Source: Phocaeicola coprophilus (GTDB taxonomy: Bacteria; Bacteroidota; Bacteroidia; Bacteroidales; Bacteroidaceae). Taken from it: a stretch of DNA of 59,414 nt. The position numbers and the translations under genes were made by a program. The notes under the pieces were generated by a model, which had not been told where the DNA came from, did not search any database, and saw only the letters and a list, made by a program, of their open reading frames with translations. Where the stretch lies: positions 1-59,414 of the forward strand of contig JACJJM010000023.1 in NCBI GenBank assembly GCA_016900015.1. Direction: 5' to 3'. Positions 8,863 to 17,397 of the stretch are shown here, piece after piece (position 1 is the first letter of the stretch; the number at the start of each line of letters is the position of its first letter).

Positions 8863-8992
8863 ATAAGTTTCGGAGACAAACCCTTTTTCCATGTTAAAAA
8901 AACACTCCTGGGAACAGAAAAAAATCAAGAAAAATCCCATCTTCGACAGCCAAAGAAAAACCATGCTCCCAAGCATAAACAGGGCGAATGAG

Positions 8993-9080
8993 CGGAAAGA
9001 AGGGTAGCCGACCACGGAAAGGAAGGCGTCCGGGAGCGGAAAGGAAGGCTGGCAAGGACGGAAAGGAGGGCGGCCAAAGG
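8993..9080 (+). repeat. 22-bp tandem intergenic repeat, locus B (four units)
   Basis: Four directly adjacent 22-base units begin at 8993, 9015, 9037 and 9059. Each starts CGGAAAGRAGGG or CGGAAAGGAAGG, followed by a variable 10-base second half. The first half is nearly invariant and the period is exact. The tail GGCGGCATAAAAGCA (9079-9093) recurs at 14956-14970 near locus C. It lies between the divergent malQ and tRNA-Ser promoters. Confidence 0.88.
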
Positions 9081-9156
9081 CGGCATAAAAGCAACAAATA
9101 CCCCATTTTTTTGCAAATTTATCCCATCATTCGCTTGCAAAATCAAAAAATAGCAT

Positions 9157-9164
9157 TACCTTTG
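9157..9164 (+). promoter_or_regulatory. Promoter of tRNA-Ser(UGA)
   Basis: TACCTTTG with a TTGC element 18 bases upstream (from 9135), the spacing expected for the Bacteroidales -33/-7 promoter. It lies 36 bases before the tRNA. Confidence 0.65.
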
Positions 9165-9199
9165 CAGCACTTTTGGAGAACACAAGTTCTCAGACAAAA

Positions 9200-9287
9200 G
9201 GAGAGGTGGCAGAGTGGTCGATTGCGGCGGTCTTGAAAACCGTTGTGCTGCGAGGCACCCGGGGTTCGAATCCCTGTCTCTCCGCCA
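9200..9287 (+). tRNA. tRNA-Ser (anticodon TGA)
   Basis: 88 bases including an encoded 3' CCA. The acceptor stem GGAGAGG pairs with TCTCTCC and the discriminator base is G, as in serine tRNAs. The anticodon loop is CTTGAAA, giving TGA, which reads UCA/UCN codons. A long variable arm is present (class II), and the T loop is in GGTTCGAATCC. A strong hairpin terminator follows. Confidence 0.97.
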
Positions 9288-9291
9288 ATAG

Positions 9292-9332
9292 AAAGTGTAA
9301 ATCAAGCATTTGCGAGATTTACACTTTTTTTA
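9292..9332 (+). terminator. Intrinsic terminator of tRNA-Ser(UGA)
   Basis: The arms AAAGTGTAAATC and GATTTACACTTT form a 12-bp stem with a 12-base loop, followed by a run of T. The rest of the gap to 9486 holds only a short 8-bp inverted repeat (9393-9400 with 9419-9426). Confidence 0.85.
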
Positions 9333-9486
9333 TACCCACACACCACAAATGTAAAGTCGGGCATTTTTCTAAAAGACATTATCAGAAATCATGATTCGCT
9401 CTAAGTACGTTTATTCAAAGCGAATCAAAGACATTTTTTCAGAAGAAAACGCTCCGCATGATAACTGATTGTTCAGACATCATTCC

Positions 9487-11571
9487 TTATAGACGTTTCA
9501 ATTCTTCTTCTGCCGCTGACGAGCCCTTGTATTTGCTCTTACGGGGTTGGAAATTATAAATGATGTTGAGTGAAATTCCGCGACCGTCGGAACTCTGGTA
9601 CTTATCCACAAAGACTCCGTATGTGCTCATCGTCCAGTTGTTGTTGACGGAATTGAAAATATCAGTAGCCGTCAGTTTGACCGTCAACGACTTATGAAGG
9701 AAAGTCCTGCCAACTGACGCATCCATCACAAACCAAGTCGTGCCAAAACTATTCGTGCGCATATCTCCCCGTGTCTGACCGTTGAAATTGGCCGTAATCA
9801 TCCAGCCACGCGGCAAAGAAAACGTATTGTTAAAATAATAAGAGCATATGGGCTTCTTGTAGGACGTATTGCCAAGTGTCAGCCATTGCTTATACATCCT
9901 GAGAGTAGCATTGGGAGTCCAACAGCTAATGGGTTTGCTCCACATGAGAGAGAGATTGAACGCTGAAACATCGATATTCACCGGGCACATAAGAAGTTGG
10001 AGATTGTCCGCCGGATAAAGTTGCTTGACAAAGGCATAAGCATCAAGGCTTCGTGTAAAATCAGCCTGAAGCATAAATCCGTTCCACATGCCGAACAACT
10101 GTACGTCGTGCATCCTCTCGTCATGCAGAGCCGGATTGCCTCCTTCGACTTCGTGCAGTCCCGTATAACTAAGGGAACCCGTAAGTTGCGAGTAGGGCGG
10201 CTTCACGGTAGTCAGTTTATAGCTCAGCCCCATCTGTGCATCATCGTTGAATGAATAAACCAACGACACATCAGGCGTAAGCAGATGGTCGCTGCGGCTC
10301 ACCTCTCCGTCGCGTTTACCGTTCACTCTGAAATCATAATCAGCATATTCATATCTTGCCCCCATAGAAAGAGAGAGTTTGCCGAATGTCCGTGCCCACG
10401 ATGTAAACAAGGCGGCAGACGTCTGCTTGGCATCCGTCAGTGAAGAAGGGATGTATTGGCTCACCGGTTCGTTCAGCATGCGATAATCGAGTGAGGTATG
10501 TGTGTAGCTGCCTTGTATGCCGACAGAGAAGTTCCCTTTTCCAAGCGGGAATTTAAGGTATAATTTACCAGCCCAAAGGGTTGACTTGCGTAAATCAGTT
10601 GAATTGACATCAGGATTTGCAGATTCCGGATACGTCGTTGCCACGCTACTCTTATTGCGCGATTGCCGGAAATCACCGTCAAAATGCAGCAGGTAGTCGT
10701 CGGCAAAAGCATTTTCATAATACAACGATGCCAAATGGCTATGCGCACGGATTTTTCTGTCGATACGGCGAAGCAAAGGTGCGTTGTCGTCAAGCCATTC
10801 TGCACCGTCATTGCAAAAATCACCTCGTTCGGGATTATAGCGATAGTAAGCCCCTAAAGACTGCAAGCCTTTTGCATAATTGAACCCGGCTTTGACTGAA
10901 CCTGCCGTCGTCGGATAAGTATTATTCTGCCGGCTTCCTACCACGGTTTCCCGTCCATCATAAACAAGGGTGTTCGTGGTAGTGCCTTTGATAAATGAGT
11001 TACTACGATTTAAAGAGCCGTTAAAAAACAACTCCCAGTTGCCAGTCCGATAGATGACTCCGAGAAGGTCCGTTAACGACCATTTCCGACGGCGCATGAG
11101 CTGAAACTGGTCAGTCAGCGACAAACCTTGTATGAAATTGCGTTTCGTTGTGATTTTCAGCACTGCTCCCGTTGTGCTTTCATAAACCGCTCCTGGAGCC
11201 ATCAACAGTTCCACTTTCTTGAGATTCGAAGACAGAATCTGCTGCAATTCCTGATTGTCACGCATGGGCCGTCCGTCAATATAGATTTCGATGTTGTCTT
11301 TGCCGATTACGCTTACCGTATTATCTTCCACTTTTATCATTGGCAGTTGGGCCAGTACGTCCAGGGCGTTACCTATATCAGCAAAGTTAGAGCCGGGAAT
11401 AGCAGTTACAAGCGTCGAACCGACAAGTTTTGTAGCTGGTTGCTTTGCCGTAACGATCACTTCTTGTAACTCACGAATGATGGAATCAGTTGCCTCTACA
11501 GATTGCCCCCATACAGATGCTGCATGCAAAAAGATATATAGCAGCAGGAAAATGACATTTATTCTTTTCAT
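9487..11571 (-). CDS. TonB-dependent outer-membrane beta-barrel protein (OMP_b-brl_3 type)
   Basis: 694 residues with a signal peptide ending at SVWGQ. A plug-like domain at about 30-150 carries ELQEVIVTAKQP, the VIVTAK signature near the mature N-terminus of Bacteroidales TonB receptors. A large beta-barrel (about 170-690) follows. Compared with SusC-type receptors of about 1000 residues it is short and lacks the N-terminal carboxypeptidase-regulatory-like domain. It has no SusD partner. The gene directly upstream encodes a membrane-anchored winged-helix protein, and such pairs recur in this group, so regulation by that protein is inferred. The cargo is unknown. The promoter box TACTTTTG lies at 11595-11602. 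Confidence 0.9.
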   Translation of the reverse strand: MKRINVIFLLLYIFLHAASVWGQSVEATDSIIRELQEVIVTAKQPATKLVGSTLVTAIPGSNFADIGNALDVLAQLPMIKVEDNTVSVIGKDNIEIYIDGRPMRDNQELQQILSSNLKKVELLMAPGAVYESTTGAVLKITTKRNFIQGLSLTDQFQLMRRRKWSLTDLLGVIYRTGNWELFFNGSLNRSNSFIKGTTTNTLVYDGRETVVGSRQNNTYPTTAGSVKAGFNYAKGLQSLGAYYRYNPERGDFCNDGAEWLDDNAPLLRRIDRKIRAHSHLASLYYENAFADDYLLHFDGDFRQSRNKSSVATTYPESANPDVNSTDLRKSTLWAGKLYLKFPLGKGNFSVGIQGSYTHTSLDYRMLNEPVSQYIPSSLTDAKQTSAALFTSWARTFGKLSLSMGARYEYADYDFRVNGKRDGEVSRSDHLLTPDVSLVYSFNDDAQMGLSYKLTTVKPPYSQLTGSLSYTGLHEVEGGNPALHDERMHDVQLFGMWNGFMLQADFTRSLDAYAFVKQLYPADNLQLLMCPVNIDVSAFNLSLMWSKPISCWTPNATLRMYKQWLTLGNTSYKKPICSYYFNNTFSLPRGWMITANFNGQTRGDMRTNSFGTTWFVMDASVGRTFLHKSLTVKLTATDIFNSVNNNWTMSTYGVFVDKYQSSDGRGISLNIIYNFQPRKSKYKGSSAAEEELKRL

Positions 11572-11594
11572 ATTCGACAGTCTTGGTTTTGCCG

Positions 11595-11602
11595 CAAAAG
11601 TA
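11595..11602 (-). promoter_or_regulatory. -7 promoter box of the outer-membrane protein gene
   Basis: TACTTTTG on the minus strand, 23 bases before the start codon. The gene therefore has its own promoter, although the regulator gene lies just upstream on the same strand. Confidence 0.5.
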
Positions 11603-11675
11603 GAACAAGGCTGTAGAATTTGAGTAATGAAACAACTGACATTTGCCTGACATAACGCTGACTATCTGCTGGCTA

Positions 11676-12446
11676 TCATGTATTTTTAAGAGAAAGTCGG
11701 TAATATCCACCCTTGTCTGTCACAATCTTCAGGTTCGTATTGCGTTCTACGATTGGTTTTAACCGACGGACCAGCGTGTACAAGGACTCTTTTGCATTTT
11801 CCTTTCCCGGCCATAGCTTGCGACATAGATCATCTATTGACACTTTTTTATCCTCGCTTTCCATTAACATCTTCATAAACGACCGTTGCATGGAAGTGAA
11901 ATAGATTTCTTCTTTCTTTTCATTGTAGAACTGACTGGAAGAAGCGCAAAATGATAAGTTCCCGAATGCAGCTATATGCTCTCTGACAGGGACCGCAGCA
12001 AGCATTGCGGTCTTCTTCCTACGCAGATAGATCAGAGAGAACACTCCCCACAGCACACTGGTGGCCAACAATGCACTTGGAATAGTCTGTTCGGATATGC
12101 TGAATATGGTGGCTTTTGAACAATTCGGGTAAGCCCTGATATATAACCGTTCATGCGCTGCCTTGAAACTGACGGTATCACTGCAGAAAGACACCTTACT
12201 GGGTTCATTTGTACATAAAGACAAATAAGATGTTTCTTTCAGCTGACTGATTTGCAAATTGGATTTAAATACCCGCAACGTGTCGGCAGTAATTCTTTCA
12301 GGGTTGCTCGACAGAACAGTTTTCGCCAAAGCCTGATTTACATCTTCTATAATGTACTCCTTTGCCGACCTGTAATTCATATATCCAAGGAACAGCGAAG
12401 GAATCATTAAAGAGAAAAATACGGTTATTGCTACTATCGGTTTCAT
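11676..12446 (-). CDS. Membrane-anchored winged-helix transcriptional regulator
   Basis: 256 residues. A transmembrane helix at about 5-25 is followed by a periplasmic segment (about 26-120), a second helix at about 122-140 ending in the positively charged RRKK, and a cytoplasmic C-terminal domain (about 170-254). That domain has the OmpR/PhoB winged-helix pattern: FTSMQRSFMKMLMES, then VSIDDLCRKLWPG, then ESLYTLVRRLKPIVE and a final KGGYYRL wing. It looks like a one-component sensor, similar in principle to ToxR/CadC but with the DNA-binding domain at the C-terminus. Two cysteines in the periplasmic part (SLCTNEP and SFCSDT) could form a disulfide. It most likely controls the adjacent outer-membrane protein gene, 104 bases downstream. 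Confidence 0.85.
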   Translation of the reverse strand: MKPIVAITVFFSLMIPSLFLGYMNYRSAKEYIIEDVNQALAKTVLSSNPERITADTLRVFKSNLQISQLKETSYLSLCTNEPSKVSFCSDTVSFKAAHERLYIRAYPNCSKATIFSISEQTIPSALLATSVLWGVFSLIYLRRKKTAMLAAVPVREHIAAFGNLSFCASSSQFYNEKKEEIYFTSMQRSFMKMLMESEDKKVSIDDLCRKLWPGKENAKESLYTLVRRLKPIVERNTNLKIVTDKGGYYRLSLKNT

Positions 12447-12509
12447 ATCCAGTTTATCTTTAGAGAAAAGGTAGTGAAAATAGAAATGGATTGATACTTT
12501 TCTGTATTT

Positions 12510-13076
12510 TTATAATCTTCCGTTATCATTCCATTCACCGTAGAGATGTCCTTTTCGGGTATTTTCTATGAATTTGTTCAGGCGACTTTCAAAAAGTTCG
12601 GGCTGATTCTTCTTGATTTGGATAGTATCAATTCTAATTCGCTTATATAAGTCCGGAAATTGGCAGAAGTTATTCCACACTACCCGGTCGGCTCGCAGCC
12701 TTTGTAATATTTCCTCGTCTATGATGAAACCATTAGGTGACATATCCGGCAGAACGGCTCTTCCGGCATCAGTCATCCGTCCTAACCGCTCCATCCTACG
12801 GCATCTTTCCTTATTAAGCTCGGACCAATTGCTCCTCGGTTTTCTAGGACAAAGTTTTTGGGCTGTTACATCATCTGCAATTTTCTTAGTAGTGCTGTCT
12901 ATCCAGCCGAAGCATAAGGCTTCTTCTACAGCATCAATATACCAGAAAGTATTGTCATCTGTAGGTCTTCCACGTTTCACGACTACCCAGCATTCTCTTT
13001 CCGTTTTATGGTTCTGCATTAGCCATTCACGCAGCTCTGTTCTTGATTTGGCATCCAATAAATTATGAATTTCCAT
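12510..13076 (-). CDS. YdeI/OmpD-associated family protein
   Basis: 188 residues. The N-terminal half (WYIDAVEEALCFGWIDSTTK) and the basic RKPRSNWSELNKERCRRMERLG segment are the signatures of the YdeI/OmpD-associated family. The C-terminal part has helical repeats ending NTRKGHLYGEW. The family is cytosolic; members have been linked to bacteriocin and antimicrobial-peptide tolerance in enterobacteria, but the biochemical function is unsettled. Its start overlaps the end of the upstream Cys-rich gene by 14 bases, so the two are co-expressed. Confidence 0.88.
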   Translation of the reverse strand: MEIHNLLDAKSRTELREWLMQNHKTERECWVVVKRGRPTDDNTFWYIDAVEEALCFGWIDSTTKKIADDVTAQKLCPRKPRSNWSELNKERCRRMERLGRMTDAGRAVLPDMSPNGFIIDEEILQRLRADRVVWNNFCQFPDLYKRIRIDTIQIKKNQPELFESRLNKFIENTRKGHLYGEWNDNGRL

Positions 13077-13506
13077 TGTCTATTGTTTCAATTTGCATTT
13101 TGCAATGCCGACTTCCCCGTAAAATGGAATCGCAAATAGTTACTCGAAATGTCCGGTTTTTCCATAATGAATGCAGGACGTAAAGAATGCTTTGCTTGGA
13201 GCATTCGCAGAGTATAGGCGTAGAGACATAACCTTGTTTGTGCAGACTACAAGTGCATTCCGTGAAATACAGATGATAGACAGTCCCTTTCTCCGCAATC
13301 TCACATCTTACTCCCGGCAATTCGTTGGCTTTCAAAAAGAATATGTCCAAATCGCCATGCGCATCTTCATACAGCGTCTTATAGACCTGTAAAGTCCCGC
13401 TCTGGACGCAATTCTTACCACATTCCGAGAAAAAGGCTTCTCTCTGTTCCGAAGACAATCGAGCAATCCCCTTCTCAAATCCCTTGAACCAATCAGACAA
13501 TTCCAT
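13063..13506 (-). CDS. Cysteine-rich protein of unknown function
   Basis: 147 residues from the ATG at 13506. A longer frame to 13569 adds an unlikely hydrophobic start. No family is recognised with certainty. Visible features are an N-terminal helical part (FKGFEKGIARLSSEQREAFF), CGKNC at about residues 29-33, and a C-terminal cluster ECTCSLHKQG followed by CECSKQS, together at least six cysteines and one histidine spaced like a metal or Fe-S ligand set. This gives a cytosolic, possibly metal-binding protein. It overlaps the YdeI-like gene by 14 bases (ends 13063, next gene starts 13076), which argues for translational coupling and a shared role. Confidence 0.7.
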   Translation of the reverse strand: MELSDWFKGFEKGIARLSSEQREAFFSECGKNCVQSGTLQVYKTLYEDAHGDLDIFFLKANELPGVRCEIAEKGTVYHLYFTECTCSLHKQGYVSTPILCECSKQSILYVLHSLWKNRTFRVTICDSILRGSRHCKMQIETIDNGNS

Positions 13507-13767
13507 GTTATACCCTAAATTCCGACGTAAAGATATAAAAAAGGAGTAAGCAAAATTCAACAAACGCACGCCGTCTTGTTCGATTTGAATAAATTAACTC
13601 TTGTCCTTCTGAACCCACATTCCAAAGCAAGCAATAAACCGACCCTACAACCCCTGCCGAAGAAAGAAACCTGCCACTTTGGAAACACCAGCCCTGAAAG
13701 CTGCAAGAAAAACAGCCGGAGGAGAAAAAAAATTCTTTTTTGTCTTGTCGGATTAAGAAAAATGCGG

Positions 13768-13775
13768 CATCTTTG
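13768..13775 (+). promoter_or_regulatory. Probable promoter of tRNA-Ser(CGA)
   Basis: CATCTTTG, one mismatch to TAnnTTTG, with TTG at 13745 about 20 bases upstream. It lies 81 bases before the tRNA. The rest of 13570-13855 contains no gene. Confidence 0.4.
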
Positions 13776-13855
13776 CACCGCAAAAACGAAAGCGGCGATG
13801 TATCTCCCTTCATGGAGATTTGCACTCAGACTTTCGGCTGGACAATTAACGACCT

Positions 13856-13942
13856 GGAGAGATGCCGGAGTGGTCGATCGGGCCGCACTCGAAATGCGGT
13901 GAACGGGCAACTGTTCCCAGGGTTCGAATCCCTGTCTCTCCG
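13856..13942 (+). tRNA. tRNA-Ser (anticodon CGA)
   Basis: 87 bases without an encoded CCA (the following bases are CTG). The acceptor stem GGAGAGA pairs perfectly with TCTCTCC, with discriminator G. The anticodon stem CCGCA/TGCGG holds loop CTCGAAA, giving CGA for UCG codons. A long variable arm and the GGTTCGAATCC T arm are present. Its 3' third is almost identical to that of tRNA-Ser(UGA) at 9200. Confidence 0.96.
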
Positions 13943-13972
13943 CTGGAAATCAACAGAATCCAAACAAATTGC

Positions 13973-14009
13973 AGGAACTAAGCATAAAAAGCTTAGTTCC
14001 TATTTTTTT
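13973..14009 (+). terminator. Intrinsic terminator of tRNA-Ser(CGA)
   Basis: Arms AGGAACTAAGC and GCTTAGTTCCT form an 11-bp perfect stem with a 7-base loop, followed by a run of seven T. Confidence 0.88.
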
Positions 14010-14050
14010 CTCTGAAAGAAAGACTTTATAGAGCCGTTCACAAAACTAAT

Positions 14051-14857
14051 TTACAAAAGACTGAAATTCACAGGAATCGTATATTTCACAACCACGTTTT
14101 TCCCATTCTTCTTCCCTGGAATCCAACGAGGCAGTTCGCGCACGACTTGCAATGCTTCCTCGTCACAAGGTGGGTCTAACGACTTCGCGACTACAGGATA
14201 ACACACATACCCCTCTTCATCAACGATGAAAGTCACGATGACACGCCCTTGAATACCATCCACATGACCAGTCATTGGGAAATAGAGACACTCCTTGATG
14301 TATTTCATCAGGGCTTGATGTCCACCTGGAAAATCCGGCATTTGCTCCAATATGTCAAAAGAACGGCGATAGAGAGCTATTGAGTCGCAACGTATTCCTT
14401 CTGCGGTGGTCGCCATGACAATCTGACGGACCGGCATCAGGCACACATCTTCAACGACGTAGGAATCCATGCGGGAAACGACAGTCGCCACTCCAAAGAA
14501 CTCATAACAAAGCGTGTCCGTCGGAGCGACATCATAACGCCACCGAGGCGACTGTTTCAGCACGCGGAGCATTTCCCGGTCCAGCTTCGGATGTAACAAA
14601 AGCGTGATGTTCGTACGGACAACGTCTCCTTTCGGCCCAATAACCAACCTGAACCTCAAAGAACCACGCACACCAATCCCCTCACTCATGTCACGTTTGT
14701 TGACCCGAAAATTAGCGTTGACATACTCCCGAAAGGCATTTTCTCCACCGGGAAAGAATGGTTGCAGCCCAGACAGACAAGTCGCATGGACCAGCATGAC
14801 ACACCACAGCAACATACCTGCCACCCCGAAACGTAGCATATGACGGTTCGTTTTCAT
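14051..14857 (-). CDS. Exported protein with two TonB C-terminal-like domains
   Basis: 268 residues. A signal peptide or short N-terminal hydrophobic segment (about 8-26) is followed by two copies of the TonB_C fold. The first, degenerate copy is at about 32-125 (FFPGGENAFREYV, then GSLRFRLVIGPKGDV). The second is at about 172-268 (FPGGHQALMKYIKE, GRVIVTFIVDEEGYV, ALQVVRELPRWIPGKKNGK). The second copy keeps the FPGG start and PRWIPGKKNGK end usual for Bacteroidales TonB_C proteins. The proline-rich spacer of a true energy-transducing TonB is missing, so it is probably a periplasmic adaptor, not a TonB. It stands alone between tRNA-Ser and repeat locus C. Confidence 0.85.
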   Translation of the reverse strand: MKTNRHMLRFGVAGMLLWCVMLVHATCLSGLQPFFPGGENAFREYVNANFRVNKRDMSEGIGVRGSLRFRLVIGPKGDVVRTNITLLLHPKLDREMLRVLKQSPRWRYDVAPTDTLCYEFFGVATVVSRMDSYVVEDVCLMPVRQIVMATTAEGIRCDSIALYRRSFDILEQMPDFPGGHQALMKYIKECLYFPMTGHVDGIQGRVIVTFIVDEEGYVCYPVVAKSLDPPCDEEALQVVRELPRWIPGKKNGKNVVVKYTIPVNFSLL

Positions 14858-15075
14858 AATTGTTATCTTTTTTCAAAACGAATACTATACAGCAGCTGTA
14901 AATATAGGCTTTTTCTTTCTATTCTACAAAGAGAGCGCTCGATTACCCTGCTTGTGGCGGCATAAAAGCATAAACCACTGCATTTCAATGCTATTCACAT
15001 CTCACAAACCGGAATGGGAACTGTTCTCCTACCCCCTACTTTCTGCGCTTCTGCGGAGTCCAATCCGCCCGACCA

Positions 15076-15119
15076 CGGAATAGACTCCGTCCCGGAGCGG
15101 AATAGAGTCCGTCCCCGGA
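15076..15119 (+). repeat. 22-bp intergenic repeat, locus C (variant subtype, two units)
   Basis: Two adjacent 22-base units at 15076 and 15098 start CGGAATAGACTCC and CGGAATAGAGTCC. They keep the CGGAA start and the period but replace the AGGAGGG core. The preceding bases CCCGACCA are the same as before the first unit of locus H and nearly those of loci B and F. The remainder of the 14858-15241 gap has no gene. Confidence 0.75.
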
Positions 15120-15154
15120 CTGTGTCTATACCCCTCCGCCGGCAGATGGAAACA

Positions 15155-15199
15155 AAAAAAGAGAACATGCCGGCTCTTCAGCGACATGTTCTCTTTTTT
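15155..15199 (-). terminator. Intrinsic terminator after mutB
   Basis: A perfect 15-bp stem (15155-15169 with 15185-15199, A-rich on one side and T-rich on the other) has a 15-base loop. On the minus strand it ends in a run of T, 43 bases after the mutB stop. Confidence 0.88.
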
Positions 15200-15241
15200 C
15201 TATATAGCCAGTCCTATCAGGACTACGCAAAACGTGGAGGC

Positions 15242-17389
15242 TTACTCTTCACCCAACAACAGTTCCATAATCTGGCAAGCTGCTTTGGCCACAGATGTGC
15301 CCGGGCCGAAAATGGCAGCCACGCCAGCTTTGTAGAGGAAATCATAGTCTTGCGGAGGGATGACTCCACCTGCGATGACGATGATGTCTTCGCGGCCCAG
15401 CTTCTTCAATTCCTCAATCACTTGCGGGACGAGTGTCTTGTGCCCGGCTGCGAGTGAAGACACACCCAAGATGTGCACGTCGTTTTCCACGGCTTCGCGG
15501 GCAGCCTCGGCCGGCGTCTGGAACAGCGGCCCCATGTCGACGTCGAAGCCGCAGTCAGCATAGCCCGTAGCCACGACTTTCGCGCCGCGGTCGTGTCCGT
15601 CCTGTCCCATCTTGGCAATCATGATACGCGGACGACGACCCTCTTCCTTCGCAAAGCGTTCGGTCAGTTCACACGCTCTGTCGAAGTCCTTGTCTTTTTT
15701 GCTTTCTGATGAATACACGCCTGATATGGTTCTGATTATTGCTTTATAACGTCCGACAACTTTCTCACATGCATAGGAAATCTCACCCAATGTGGCACGC
15801 ACGCGGGCAGCCTCGACTGCCAGTTCGAGAAGGTTGCCCTTGCCCGTCTTCACGCATTCGGTGATGGCGTCGAGCGCCTTGTCCACATCGGCCTGGTTGC
15901 GTCCTTCGCGCAGGATGCGCAAGTTCTCGATTTGTTCCTGACGCACGGCCGTGTTGTCGATTTCCAGGATGTCAATAGGTTCTTCCTTGTCGAGGCGATA
16001 TTTGTTCACGCCGACGATGGTCTGCGTGCCGGAGTCGATGCGGGCCTGGGTACGGGCTGCAGCTTCCTCGATACGCATCTTGGGGATACCGGTCTCGATA
16101 GCCTTGGCCATACCGCCCAGTTGCTCGATTTCCTGGATATGCTCCCATGCCTTGTGGGCTATCTCGTTGGTCAGAGCTTCCACATAATAGGAACCGGCCC
16201 ACGGGTCGACATTCTTACAGATGTTCGTCTCTTCCTGGATATAGATTTGCGTGTTGCGGGCGATGCGGGCAGAGAAGTCTGTCGGGAGGGCAATGGCCTC
16301 GTCGAGCGCGTTGGTGTGGAGCGACTGAGTGTGTCCCAGCGCAGCAGCCATCGCCTCAATGCAAGTACGGCCCACGTTGTTATACGGGTCTTGTTCGGTA
16401 AGTGACCATCCGGATGTCTGGGAGTGGGTGCGCAGAGCCAGCGACTTCGGATTCTTCGGATTGAATTGTTTCACAATCTTGGCCCACAGCATACGGGCGG
16501 CACGCATCTTGGCAATTTCCATGAAATGGTTCATGCCAATGGCCCAGAAGAAGGACAAGCGCGGAGCAAAGGCGTCAATGTCAATGCCGGCAGCCACACC
16601 TGCGCGCAGGTATTCCAGTCCGTCAGCCAAGGTGTAGGCCAGCTCAATGTCGGCTGTTGCACCGGCTTCCTGCATGTGATAGCCGGAGATGGAGATGGAG
16701 TTGAACTTCGGCATCTTCTGTGAAGTGTACTCGAAGATGTCGGAGATAATCTTCATGGAGAATGCAGGCGGATAGATATAAGTGTTGCGCACCATGAATT
16801 CCTTCAGAATGTCATTCTGGATGGTTCCGGCCATTTCTTCCAATTTGGCACCTTGCTCCAGTCCGGCATTGATGTAGAAGGCCATGATGGGGAGCACAGC
16901 TCCGTTCATCGTCATGGAGACGGACATCTTGCTCAAGGGAATGCCGTTGAAAAGCACTTTCATGTTTTCCAGCGAACAGATGGACACACCGGCCTTGCCC
17001 ACATCGCCGACCACGCGCTCATTGTCCGGGTCATAGCCACGATGGGTCGGCAGGTCGAATGCGACCGACAAACCCTTCTGTCCGGAAGCCAGGTTACGAC
17101 GATAGAAAGCGTTCGACTCCTCGGCTGTAGAGAATCCTGCATACTGGCGGATGGTCCAGGGACGGAAGGTGTACATCATCGAATACGGGCCACGCAGGTA
17201 GGGCGGTATGCCGGCAGCGAAGTCCAGATGTTCCATGCCTTCAAGGTCTTCTTTGGTGTAAACCGGTTTCACGTCGATGTGTTCCGGTGTTTTCCAATTT
17301 GCTTCAATGCCGTTGGCTTTTTGCCATTCCATGCCGTTCTGAGGTTGGAAACCGGCGTATATATCAATGTTCTTAAAATCTTTTCTCAT
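15242..17389 (-). CDS. mutB: Methylmalonyl-CoA mutase large (catalytic) subunit
   Basis: 715 residues, the normal length for the family. The N-terminal TIM barrel (about 30-540) binds the acyl-CoA and carries [20 protein letters not shown], typical of the catalytic subunit. The C-terminal cobalamin-binding domain (about 585-715) has [16 protein letters not shown], the D-x-H-x-x-G motif whose histidine coordinates cobalt. The enzyme interconverts succinyl-CoA and (R)-methylmalonyl-CoA, the step that leads to propionate in succinate-fermenting Bacteroidales. It lies 8 bases after mutA, as a heterodimer operon. No epimerase or MeaB chaperone gene is nearby. Confidence 0.98.
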   Translation of the reverse strand: MRKDFKNIDIYAGFQPQNGMEWQKANGIEANWKTPEHIDVKPVYTKEDLEGMEHLDFAAGIPPYLRGPYSMMYTFRPWTIRQYAGFSTAEESNAFYRRNLASGQKGLSVAFDLPTHRGYDPDNERVVGDVGKAGVSICSLENMKVLFNGIPLSKMSVSMTMNGAVLPIMAFYINAGLEQGAKLEEMAGTIQNDILKEFMVRNTYIYPPAFSMKIISDIFEYTSQKMPKFNSISISGYHMQEAGATADIELAYTLADGLEYLRAGVAAGIDIDAFAPRLSFFWAIGMNHFMEIAKMRAARMLWAKIVKQFNPKNPKSLALRTHSQTSGWSLTEQDPYNNVGRTCIEAMAAALGHTQSLHTNALDEAIALPTDFSARIARNTQIYIQEETNICKNVDPWAGSYYVEALTNEIAHKAWEHIQEIEQLGGMAKAIETGIPKMRIEEAAARTQARIDSGTQTIVGVNKYRLDKEEPIDILEIDNTAVRQEQIENLRILREGRNQADVDKALDAITECVKTGKGNLLELAVEAARVRATLGEISYACEKVVGRYKAIIRTISGVYSSESKKDKDFDRACELTERFAKEEGRRPRIMIAKMGQDGHDRGAKVVATGYADCGFDVDMGPLFQTPAEAAREAVENDVHILGVSSLAAGHKTLVPQVIEELKKLGREDIIVIAGGVIPPQDYDFLYKAGVAAIFGPGTSVAKAACQIMELLLGEE

Positions 17390-17397
17390 AATGTCCT

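Noticed and set aside
8993-9080. Tandem 22-bp repeats as a possible CRISPR array
   Set aside because: Units are directly adjacent with no unique spacers of constant length, and no cas genes are in the window.
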